This document shows positions 31,895 to 39,551 of a stretch of 64,000 nucleotides of DNA, in pieces. The stretch comes from an alpha proteobacterium MED-G09 (GTDB lineage: Bacteria > Pseudomonadota > Alphaproteobacteria > MED-G09). Position numbers and translations under genes: made by a program. Location: assembly GCA_905182015.1 (NCBI GenBank), contig CAJIZT010000006.1, positions 277,047 to 341,046 on the forward strand, written 5' to 3'. Each line of letters begins with the position of its first letter. The stretch's first letter is position 1. A model generated the notes under the pieces. It did not search any database. It saw only the letters and a program-made list of their open reading frames with translations, and had not been told where the DNA came from.

Positions 31895-33349
31895 TTAAAC
31901 TGGAATTGCTTTCCAGAAATATCTTGTAAAACCTCTTAATTCATCAACTATCTTAACCCTAAAGACCATCTTAACTTCCATACCGGAATCAATCTCGCCT
32001 TTCTCAACATCAGTAAAGTCTATCATAATTCTTCCGCCCTCTTCAAAATCAACAACCCCGTAATGATTGGGTGGATTAATTGAAAAAGAAAGGTAATCTG
32101 CAGACCAAGAAAGAATCTTAGCTCTCTTTTCTGCAAATTTATAAGGCTCTTGGGTATTTAAGTCAGGACTGTTTGGACTTACAGATATTGGTGAAGCAGG
32201 GTATTGAATTGTACCAGTTTTTGAACACTTACCGCCTATAAGTCCCATAATAGCATCATTGTGACGATAAAGAGTGGTTAGAGCTGTTTTACGATCTTGC
32301 TCACCCCTCATTCCTCTCTCCCACTTTATTAAATCATTAAAAGTTAAATATTTCATATAGTTATTTTCTTCAGTGCCTGATTCTATAAGATTTTCGATTG
32401 TTTGTTCAGGCTTAAAGTTTGTTATATTTTCTGTTGTCTCGAATAACAAAACATCTGAACCACCACCGAAGCTACAAACTAATATTTTTTCACCAGGCTT
32501 TGCTTTCTCTAAAACCGAAGCTAACATCAGTAGTGAATGTGCGGAACCAGTATCACCAACTGACAACCCCATATTGTTAACTACCTTATCTGGGTCAATA
32601 CCACATTTCTTAGCGATCTTTTGGTCTAGCTTAGGGAATACGCTAGGAAGAATAAAATGATCGATACTTGATCCGTCTATTTGAGACTTACGAAATAAGT
32701 CATTAATAGCTTTTGGTACAATTTTTAAATACCCTTCATCCCTAATCCATCTTTCTTCCCAATTATAGTCAAATTCTTCACCAGGCTGTCTAAAGTGATC
32801 AATAAAATCAATACTTAATGAAGAACTATTAATGTATTTTGCTATTAAATTTTCTGTAGCAACAGATATAGCTACCGAGCCATCCCCAAAGTTTAGTTCC
32901 TGAGGACTTGCCGCTCTAGCCTTTCTTTTATCAGCCGCAGAAACAATAGAGTGAGAGCTTTTACCACTTTTAACTTTGTCTAAAGCTTGAATTAGAGCGG
33001 ATGTACCTGATTTTAATGTTGAAGTAATATCAATACATTGTGTTTCTTCTTCTAAAGTTAAGGCGGCTCTAATTATTCCAGAGTTCAATCTGTCGGCAAA
33101 TGGCATTGTAGTCGAAGCAAAGAATAAGGTATCAACATGTGACCTATCGTCATCACGGCCTAAGATACGACGAATTGCCTCTACAGACATAGTTACGCTA
33201 TCTTCGTCCCAGTTTGCCATAGTTCTTGTACCCTTACCCTTTCCTGCTAAGTTAGGGGCTAGCCAAGCATTAGCTTGTGTAACAGTTTTTTTTGATAATC
33301 TTAGACGCGGTAGATATCCGGCAATTGATGAAATTCCTACATCAGACAT
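31895..33349 (-). CDS. Thiolase-fold (HMG-CoA synthase/KAS III-like) protein fused to DUF35, lacking the catalytic Cys
   Basis: 484 residues. Residues about 1-330 are a KAS III/HMG-CoA-synthase-like fold (SIAGYLPRLRLSK, FFASTTMPFADR, GSVAISVATE, NNMGLSVGDTGSAHSLLML). About 365-484 is a DUF35 module (rubredoxin-like ribbon plus OB fold: YGVVDFEEGGRIMIDF, GMEVKMVFRV). Two substitutions: the nucleophile block that should read like ACxGGT is TSTLKSGTSAL (Cys to Leu), and the ribbon keeps just one cysteine (GGKCSKTGTIQYP...), so neither thioester catalysis nor zinc binding is expected. Likely a non-catalytic or retro-aldolase-like partner of the adjacent thiolase, which is inference. Confidence 0.85.
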   Translation of the reverse strand: MSDVGISSIAGYLPRLRLSKKTVTQANAWLAPNLAGKGKGTRTMANWDEDSVTMSVEAIRRILGRDDDRSHVDTLFFASTTMPFADRLNSGIIRAALTLEEETQCIDITSTLKSGTSALIQALDKVKSGKSSHSIVSAADKRKARAASPQELNFGDGSVAISVATENLIAKYINSSSLSIDFIDHFRQPGEEFDYNWEERWIRDEGYLKIVPKAINDLFRKSQIDGSSIDHFILPSVFPKLDQKIAKKCGIDPDKVVNNMGLSVGDTGSAHSLLMLASVLEKAKPGEKILVCSFGGGSDVLLFETTENITNFKPEQTIENLIESGTEENNYMKYLTFNDLIKWERGMRGEQDRKTALTTLYRHNDAIMGLIGGKCSKTGTIQYPASPISVSPNSPDLNTQEPYKFAEKRAKILSWSADYLSFSINPPNHYGVVDFEEGGRIMIDFTDVEKGEIDSGMEVKMVFRVKIVDELRGFTRYFWKAIPV

Positions 33350-33426
33350 TAAAACACCTCATTTTTTATAAACATATACAGCAAATTATTAACATTAATG
33401 AAAGCCTTTTTTGATTTTATCTAAAC

Positions 33427-34392
33427 TTATTTATCTAATAATCTCTCAGTTCGAAGAAACTTAAAGAAACATAAGGTAGCAAAGGCAGTTAATAGGTGCC
33501 AAATACCATGAGGTTGAATTATTGAGTCTGGATTACAAAATTTTGTACCAGGGTAGCCCTGAAGCCAGATAGAAAAAGCTATGATATATGAAGCCGTTCC
33601 AAGAAAAAACCAGGGATTATAATCTCGAATATTTGTTGGTGGGTGGGTAGATAAAATAGCGGGAAGCCAAAAAAGGATAATCCACCAATACTCAAATACG
33701 TTATTAAATATCTCAGATGGCATAATACCAAAAATTGCGGCAACCAGAAAGCCAATAAATCCAGAAGACCACCTTAATAGAGGTGACCAAAAACGGAATA
33801 AAATTTCTGAAATAAACCAAAGGGCAATTGATAGTCCGAATAAATCAAGATTTATTCCCATATTCGTTCCAAAAAACCAACTCAGTAAAGAAAAAGATAT
33901 AACTATTGAAATATAGGACACAAAAAATTTCTTATCTGACCAGCGAGCTAAATGCTTAATATTTAATAGCCATGGTATAATTATGTACATAACCATGCTG
34001 ACATTATCAATCCACTGACCCCAATAAGAATGAGTTCCATGCATTAATAAAGATCCTGGGCCTAAAAAAATTGATACCCCAGCATATAAAATAGATATTT
34101 TTGTTAAACCGATAAATTGATTAGAATTATCGTCACTTAACTTATCTTTTGATAATATCCAAAACATAAGCAAGCCAAGAAACATAAATCCTAGGTTACT
34201 TAGTGCATTTACTGGTTCACGAAATAGCCCCGGACTAACTCTTTCACACCATTTTGATATATCACCAACAGTCTCGCCTGGCTCAAGTGATAAAATTAGT
34301 CCAGATTTTCCTAAGACAAGGTATCCAAGAAGAAAAACTATTGAAGATATCAAAGCTATTATGAAGGAATTATTTTTTTTAAAAAAAGACAT
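33427..34392 (-). CDS. Ceramidase-like membrane protein of the CREST superfamily
   Basis: 321 residues, seven to eight transmembrane segments. Conserved polar residues of CREST hydrolases are visible: EPVNALSNLGFMFLG (Ser/Asn near residue 60), GSLLMHGTHSYWGQWIDNVSM (His and Asp near 115-130), and QPHGIWHLLTAFATL (H-x3-H near 300). These three positions bind zinc and form the active site in alkaline ceramidases and adiponectin receptors. Bacterial members may cleave amide-linked lipids; the substrate is unknown. Neighbours are a Rieske oxygenase and thiolase genes on the same strand. Confidence 0.75.
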   Translation of the reverse strand: MSFFKKNNSFIIALISSIVFLLGYLVLGKSGLILSLEPGETVGDISKWCERVSPGLFREPVNALSNLGFMFLGLLMFWILSKDKLSDDNSNQFIGLTKISILYAGVSIFLGPGSLLMHGTHSYWGQWIDNVSMVMYIIIPWLLNIKHLARWSDKKFFVSYISIVISFSLLSWFFGTNMGINLDLFGLSIALWFISEILFRFWSPLLRWSSGFIGFLVAAIFGIMPSEIFNNVFEYWWIILFWLPAILSTHPPTNIRDYNPWFFLGTASYIIAFSIWLQGYPGTKFCNPDSIIQPHGIWHLLTAFATLCFFKFLRTERLLDK

Positions 34393-34405
34393 TTTTTAGG
34401 ATAAT

Positions 34406-35602
34406 TTAATCTTTATATAGATCCGGCAAATCTTCATCGGAAGTATTAATTATTTTATCAACCCAACCGTGGAAACTTTGTCCAGCCCCTTCGTTTTTTC
34501 CAAAAAGTACATCTTTAATCATACCTGTTTTTAGACCCTTTTGAAGCCTAATTCCTGTCTTGTAGTCCTCAACCTCAACAACATATTCAAGAAAATCGAA
34601 TTGTTTTCTTGCTTCCTCTTCTTGTTTTTTCGTTGGTTTATTTTCCATTAAATAGTATTGCGTTGTATAAGATTCATCCGGACTTTCTCCGGGCATTAGT
34701 TGTGATAAAAGAATGGATCTTCCTCCGCCCATGAATGATGCAATTGAAACATTGGGGAAAATTGTCCAAACACCGCCCATAAGATGCTCAAGTGGCCAAT
34801 CATTAATGGTATTATAGTCAGGAATGAGATCCTCTCCCTCTGACGAGGATATAACCATAGATGGAGAGCTCACCCTTTGGTGGGGACCCCATTCGTATGG
34901 GTTTGCTTGATTGGAAAAGTCTTTACCAAAAGTTTCACTGTGCAAGACGGGTAAATGATAGAGATCTAAATAACCATCATAAGCAACTTTCCAATTTGGT
35001 CCCTTTAAAATTCGAGTATCAAAAACATGCCAATCAGATAAATTAAACATTTCCAATAAACCATCATAACCGAAAAGAAATTTCTCCATATCAACTTTTG
35101 AATCTGCTGTTAAAATTACCCAAATAATTCCAGCTTTTTCAAGTATTGGTAAGCTTACAAGGCTGTTGCAAGATTTATCTAAATCACCAAAGTCTTGTTG
35201 AGATGAAATACCTATTAACGAACCTTTCTCGTCATAAGTCCAGCCATGATAGGGGCAACTAAATCTTTTTTTATTCCCAACACCATTCTCAACCAAGGGA
35301 GCGCCGCGATGCCTGCAAGCATTTAAATACGCCCTAAGGTCACCCTTAGAGTCTCTTAAGATAAGAACGGGTATGCCTAAAACATCAATCGATTTATAGT
35401 CACCTGGGTTGGGGATTTCTTTTGATACCCCTAAGACCAATGGGGTTCTCTTAAAAATTAAATCAACTTCTTTTTGCCATATCTCACGATCGTAATAATT
35501 AATTGCTGGTATTTTAACAATATTATCAACGTACTCTTGCGTTCCAGCATCAGAATGCTTCTTATTATTTAAAGCCATTTCAATTAATTGTTCTCTGCTC
35601 AT
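34406..35602 (-). CDS. Rieske-type ring-hydroxylating oxygenase, alpha subunit-like
   Basis: 398 residues, non-heme iron oxygenase. The Rieske [2Fe-2S] site is CRHRGAPLVENG near residue 93 and CPYHGWTYDEKG near 113 (C-x-H ... C-x2-H). The mononuclear iron ligands are in YDGYLDLYHLPVLHSETFG near 215 (His-x4-His). Electron-transfer reductase and ferredoxin genes are not adjacent. The gene is divergent from the NTF2-like protein at 35717, which could be a small-subunit-like partner (inference). Substrates of this family range over aromatics and choline-type amines; the substrate here is unknown. Confidence 0.92.
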   Translation of the reverse strand: MSREQLIEMALNNKKHSDAGTQEYVDNIVKIPAINYYDREIWQKEVDLIFKRTPLVLGVSKEIPNPGDYKSIDVLGIPVLILRDSKGDLRAYLNACRHRGAPLVENGVGNKKRFSCPYHGWTYDEKGSLIGISSQQDFGDLDKSCNSLVSLPILEKAGIIWVILTADSKVDMEKFLFGYDGLLEMFNLSDWHVFDTRILKGPNWKVAYDGYLDLYHLPVLHSETFGKDFSNQANPYEWGPHQRVSSPSMVISSSEGEDLIPDYNTINDWPLEHLMGGVWTIFPNVSIASFMGGGRSILLSQLMPGESPDESYTTQYYLMENKPTKKQEEEARKQFDFLEYVVEVEDYKTGIRLQKGLKTGMIKDVLFGKNEGAGQSFHGWVDKIINTSDEDLPDLYKD

Positions 35603-35716
35603 GTCTTACTCTCCCAAACTAAAGCTATAGTGTATTATATATATAATAAAAAATAGCCTTGGTGACTAATGATATTTTATGTTTACTATAATAATTATTA
35701 ACAAAAGAGAGAAAAG

Positions 35717-36178
35717 TTGAGGAGAGAGGAAAATATTCAAATCATGGAGGCGTATTACCAAACGCTTGCAGATTCAGATTTCGAAGCTTTTGCTGATTTA
35801 TTCTCTGAAGATGTTTTGTACAATGTCAGTGGAACAACTGAAATTTCTGGGCAATGGGTCGGAAAAAAGGTCTTATTTGAAGTTCTAAACCCTTATGTTT
35901 TTAAATTCATTGATGCAGAGCGTTCAAAAATGTCTACAAAAAGAAAGATAATGTGCGCTGATGATAACTGTGTCGTTAGTATAAATGAAGCCGAAGGAAT
36001 TTCAACTGATGGAAATAACTACCCACAACGCTACTGTGTTGTTTTAACAATTAAAAAAAACCTAATTTCAGAAGTGCATGAATTCTTTGATACGGCACTC
36101 GCAGAAACTGCCCTATTTGGCGCAACAATAAAAAAAAGTAAAAAGAAATCTGAGGCAATGTCTGATTTCAATTTTTAA
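35717..36178 (+). CDS. NTF2-like (SnoaL-type) protein
   Basis: 153 residues with the cone-shaped NTF2 fold: a helix EAYYQTLADSDFEAFADLFSEDVLYNVSG at the N-terminus, then ISGQWVGKKVLFEVL and a beta sheet ending YCVVLTIKKNLISEVHEFFDTAL. The predicted start is a TTG at 35717, with an in-frame ATG at 35744 as an alternative. The ribosome-binding signal is ambiguous (AGAGAGAAAAG upstream). Such proteins are isomerases, hydrolases or small oxygenase subunits. Divergent from the Rieske oxygenase gene with 114 bases between, and followed by doxX. Confidence 0.85.
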   Translation: MRREENIQIMEAYYQTLADSDFEAFADLFSEDVLYNVSGTTEISGQWVGKKVLFEVLNPYVFKFIDAERSKMSTKRKIMCADDNCVVSINEAEGISTDGNNYPQRYCVVLTIKKNLISEVHEFFDTALAETALFGATIKKSKKKSEAMSDFNF

Positions 36179-36198
36179 TATATTAATTGGAGAATAAA

Positions 36199-36648
36199 AT
36201 GAAAAAAGTTAACGATTTACTAGAAAATTTAACCTCACCATTCCAGGCTTATACAGATTTTATTTTAAAGATTGGGTTGGGAATAGCATTCTTTTTGCAC
36301 GGCTACGGTAAGTTACCGATTAACCAGGGCTTTATAGACTGGCTTTCATCACAAGGTGTTCCGTTAGCTCATATAATCGCACCTTTGGTTGCATGGAGTG
36401 AGATATCTGCAGGTATAGGCATACTTTTTGGAGGAATTATTGCTATCAAAGCTCAAACTCTTGGAAATTTAGTAACAAGAATATCAGGATTAGCGATTGT
36501 AGTAATAATGATTAATGCACTATTATTTGCGCACTCCCATTGGTCAATTTTTATTGGTGAGAGAGGTTCTGTTTTATTCGCAAGTGAGCAGCTTTTTCTT
36601 TTACTTCTTGGTTTGTATTTCTTTATTAAAGGGAATTATAATAAGTAA
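36199..36648 (+). CDS. DoxX family membrane protein
   Basis: 149 residues with four membrane segments: FILKIGLGIAFFLHGYGKLP near residue 20, PLVAWSEISAGIGILFGGIIA near 68, SGLAIVVIMINALLFAH near 97 and LFLLLLGLYFFI at the end. The first segment with HGYGKL is the DoxX hallmark. DoxX was named for a thiosulfate:quinone oxidoreductase subunit in archaea; bacterial relatives are mostly uncharacterised. Start at 36199 chosen because TTGGAG just upstream is a good ribosome-binding site; a longer in-frame TTG exists at 36187. Confidence 0.87.
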   Translation: MKKVNDLLENLTSPFQAYTDFILKIGLGIAFFLHGYGKLPINQGFIDWLSSQGVPLAHIIAPLVAWSEISAGIGILFGGIIAIKAQTLGNLVTRISGLAIVVIMINALLFAHSHWSIFIGERGSVLFASEQLFLLLLGLYFFIKGNYNK

Positions 36649-36659
36649 AAATAATATTA

Positions 36660-37382
36660 TTAGTCTTTATATTTTTTTGAATGTTTAACTAAAGATTCCT
36701 TAATTTCAGATGCATTAAACGATATATTATCAAATGGAATGAAATAAAAATTATCATTGGATTCGATATAATAACCATCAATACAAATAGATAACATTTT
36801 TGCCTTACTATCACTTATATTTTCGAAAGTCTCTAATGAGGAAATAATTACATCACTATGATCTTTATTCATGTGAGCAATCATTGAGCTCTCTTTCTTC
36901 TGCCAATTTATATCCAAACCTAGCCAGTTATCATTTTTTAGCCACCCTATTTGACCAAATCCACCGATCCACCTTATTTTCGCTGTATGTAGCTTATAAA
37001 AATTAAAATCATGCATTTTAGAATACTGTTTACTATCAGGTAAAAACTTAAAAAATCTTTCCTTGCATGAGTTAATATCATCCTCAGATACTTTTCTCAA
37101 ATCACCCATTATACTTAGCCTTGGGCTATTTTGCTTATCAAATTCATTGTTAATTTTAAAAATTGTTAAACAAGATTTTGGATTATTCTTAATATTTCTT
37201 GTGTGTTCGGCAATATCACTTGCGTAAATATAAATAGATCTATCAATCCCGGAGCCGTAAGTAACAAAGCTTCCAAATGGATATTCATCTTGTTTTTTTG
37301 ATAATGTTGAAAGTATTGCTACATCGCTAGATCTCATAAGAGAAGTCGCTTCATTTTCATATTTAGCTTTTTTAGTACTCAT
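36660..37382 (-). CDS. Pyridoxamine-oxidase-fold heme-utilisation-like protein (HugZ/DUF2470)
   Basis: 240 residues: an N-terminal FMN-binding split barrel (SLMRSSDVAILSTLSKKQDEYPFGSFVTYG, SCLTIFKINNEFDKQNSPRL) and a C-terminal DUF2470 domain (MIAHMNKDHSDVIISSLETF). This two-domain layout is typical of HugZ-like heme-degrading proteins and relatives that bind flavin or heme. Start at 37382 (MSTKKAK); the longer frame runs into the neighbouring methyltransferase gene. Its role in heme breakdown is inferred from the family, not shown. Confidence 0.85.
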   Translation of the reverse strand: MSTKKAKYENEATSLMRSSDVAILSTLSKKQDEYPFGSFVTYGSGIDRSIYIYASDIAEHTRNIKNNPKSCLTIFKINNEFDKQNSPRLSIMGDLRKVSEDDINSCKERFFKFLPDSKQYSKMHDFNFYKLHTAKIRWIGGFGQIGWLKNDNWLGLDINWQKKESSMIAHMNKDHSDVIISSLETFENISDSKAKMLSICIDGYYIESNDNFYFIPFDNISFNASEIKESLVKHSKKYKD

Positions 37383-37387
37383 ATTAT

Positions 37388-38008
37388 TTAATGATTTAAA
37401 GCATAGCCCCAATAATTATATCCAGCGATTTTAGGTGTTTTAGGGAGATACATTTCTTCCATTTCAATAATATCAAATCCAGAATCTCTTATTAATTTAG
37501 GAATACTTCTATTGATATTACAACCTCCAGCTATTTTACCCCAGAAGGGATTTATTCTTTTTTGCCATTTCTGTATTTTTTCATCAGGAGAAATCCCATG
37601 CTCACAAAAAATCAGCTTGCCCTCTTTTTTTAAAACTCTTTTAATTTCTTTATTAGCCTTTAAAACATCTGGAATAGTGCACATGGTGTAGGTGATTAAA
37701 ATAGAGTCAAAATATTCATCAGGAAGAGAAATTTCTTCTGCGCTAGATGAAATAAAGTTTACTTTAATACCCTCTTTTAATGCTACTTTTTTAGCCATCA
37801 GAGTTAGTTCTTGGGATGGATCTATACCCCAAACTTCTTTTATTTTAGTTTTATCATAAAAAGGTAGATTTAAACCTGAACCAATACCAACTTCTAAAAC
37901 CTTACCTTCGGCAAGAGGAACAACTTTCTTTCTTTGATAAGTTATTGGCTCAGATGCGCACGCACAGTTTAAGAATTTTGGAAGAATATATTTTTCATAA
38001 AAAGACAT
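37388..38008 (-). CDS. Class I SAM-dependent methyltransferase
   Basis: 206 residues with the Rossmann methyltransferase signature VLEVGIGSGLNLPFYDKT near residue 35 (motif I), followed by VWGIDPSQELTLMAKK, FDSILITYTMCTIPDVL near 100 and LKKEGKLIFCEHGISPD near 125. No substrate-specific features are recognised. It resembles phospholipid or ubiquinone-type methyltransferases (Methyltransf_11). It lies just upstream of the HugZ-like gene on the same strand, six bases away, so the two probably share a transcript. Confidence 0.88.
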   Translation of the reverse strand: MSFYEKYILPKFLNCACASEPITYQRKKVVPLAEGKVLEVGIGSGLNLPFYDKTKIKEVWGIDPSQELTLMAKKVALKEGIKVNFISSSAEEISLPDEYFDSILITYTMCTIPDVLKANKEIKRVLKKEGKLIFCEHGISPDEKIQKWQKRINPFWGKIAGGCNINRSIPKLIRDSGFDIIEMEEMYLPKTPKIAGYNYWGYALNH

Positions 38009-38102
38009 TATTTAAATTTTAAAGTTTTGAAGAAATCCATTAAATAATAATAGCTTTATATTAGGTTAAATCAATAAAAAATTCGAAATATATCTCTTTG
38101 AT

Positions 38103-39227
38103 TCAAGGTACTTTCTTGAGAATTATGCTTCCAGCTGAATATCCGGCTCCAAAAGAACATAAAACCCCAATATCATCATTTTTCATATCATCGTTAAATA
38201 AAGAGAAGGCTATTATAGAACCTGCTGAAGAGGTATTTGCGTAATCCTGCAATATATTTGGTTGCTCATGATCCTCCGGAACTCTACCTAAAACTTTCTT
38301 TCCTATAAAGTCATTCATGCTTTTATTGGCCTGATGAAGCCACAATCTTTTTATTTCCTCTACTTTAATTTCTTCTTCCCCAATATGATCACTAATAAGC
38401 TGACTAACCATCGGAACGACTTCTTTAAAGACTTTTCTGCCCTCCTGCATAAATAAAAGATCCCTATCTAAAGGAATAGATTTTTTTGCATTATTCAAGA
38501 ATCCAAAATTATTTCTTATGTTGTTTGAAAATTGTGTAATGCATTTAGTAGAGAGTATTTCAAAAGAATTATTCGATTTAGCTGATTCTTTTTTTTCAAG
38601 TATCATAGCTGTACAGACATCCCCAAAAATAAAATGGCAATCACGATCTTTAAAATCCAGATGTCCTGAACAAATTTCAGGGTCTACTATTAAAATAGTT
38701 TTAGCACTTCCTGATTTGATCATATCCGCAGCAGCTTGTATTGCGAAAGTAGCTGATGAACAGGCTACATTCATATCAAAAGCAAAACCTTTTATCCCAA
38801 GTAATTCCTGAACCTCTATAGAGACAGCAGGATATGCTCTTTCAAGGTTTGAGCATGCGGTGATAACCGCATCAATATCATGAGCTGTTTTCCCAGCGTT
38901 TTCCATAGCTTTTTTTGCTGCTTTTACAGATATTTCAGCAAGAATTGAGGGTTCATCATTGCTTCTTTTCTCTAAAATTGGATGCATAATATTAGGGTCA
39001 AGAATACCCTTCTTGTCCATCACATATCTATTTTTTATTCCTGATGCTTTGTAAATAAATTCTTCACTTGATAGTTCTAGAGCAACTTTATTCCCTTGCC
39101 TTATATCATTCTTATTGGCTGAATTATGAATTTCAGCATATGTATTATAAGCCTTAACCAATTCTTCGTTTGTGATTGACTCTTCTGGTGTAAAAACACC
39201 TGTACCACTAATTACAATTTGTTCCAT
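38103..39227 (-). CDS. Beta-ketoacyl-ACP synthase III-like enzyme
   Basis: 374 residues, thiolase-fold condensing enzyme for fatty-acid or related chain initiation. The catalytic Cys lies in FDMNVACSSATFAIQAAADM near residue 153, the His in LWLHQANKSMNDFIGKKVLG near 305, and the Asn in DYANTSSAGSIIA near 337, so Cys-His-Asn is complete. It is about 50 residues longer than FabH, with an insertion after the N-terminal TNEELV region, like the second type of KAS III. In contrast to the DUF35-fused protein at 31895, all catalytic residues are kept. Confidence 0.9.
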   Translation of the reverse strand: MEQIVISGTGVFTPEESITNEELVKAYNTYAEIHNSANKNDIRQGNKVALELSSEEFIYKASGIKNRYVMDKKGILDPNIMHPILEKRSNDEPSILAEISVKAAKKAMENAGKTAHDIDAVITACSNLERAYPAVSIEVQELLGIKGFAFDMNVACSSATFAIQAAADMIKSGSAKTILIVDPEICSGHLDFKDRDCHFIFGDVCTAMILEKKESAKSNNSFEILSTKCITQFSNNIRNNFGFLNNAKKSIPLDRDLLFMQEGRKVFKEVVPMVSQLISDHIGEEEIKVEEIKRLWLHQANKSMNDFIGKKVLGRVPEDHEQPNILQDYANTSSAGSIIAFSLFNDDMKNDDIGVLCSFGAGYSAGSIILKKVP

Positions 39228-39291
39228 AATATTAAGATAGGACGAAATTTAGGATTTTAATAGGAGATTTTTTATTACGAACTCCCTCTAT

Positions 39292-39492
39292 TCATTTAGC
39301 TCTTTCTTTTTTTCTTTTGAGAATGGAATGAATAGAGCCACTTGAAAATGATTTTCCTCGATGAGTTTTAATTCCTAATGCATTTAGCTTATCCGCTATG
39401 CTTTTTAAGCTCATATGACGATATTCTTGGAGCTTTTCTATTATTCTATGGAGTTTTACTTGCCGTTCTGAATAAGGACGCAGATACACCAA
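39292..39492 (-). CDS. Small HTH protein resembling the recombinase domain of serine recombinases
   Basis: 66 residues. The stretch SLKSIADKLNALGIKTHRGKSF followed by SSGSIHSILKRKKERAK resembles the Recombinase domain helix-turn-helix (L-x-x-IA-x-x-LN-x-x-G-I-x-T-x-x-G). The N-terminus starts at a GTG near a TTG with no strong ribosome-binding site. No catalytic resolvase domain is upstream; the region is closed by the end of glmS. It may be a relic of a mobile element or an independent small DNA-binding protein. Confidence 0.55.
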   Translation of the reverse strand: MVYLRPYSERQVKLHRIIEKLQEYRHMSLKSIADKLNALGIKTHRGKSFSSGSIHSILKRKKERAK

Positions 39493-39551
39493 ATCATTGC
39501 TTTGAAAAAGGATATTAAAGGATAAAGTTTTTACCGAATAACGCTTATAAA

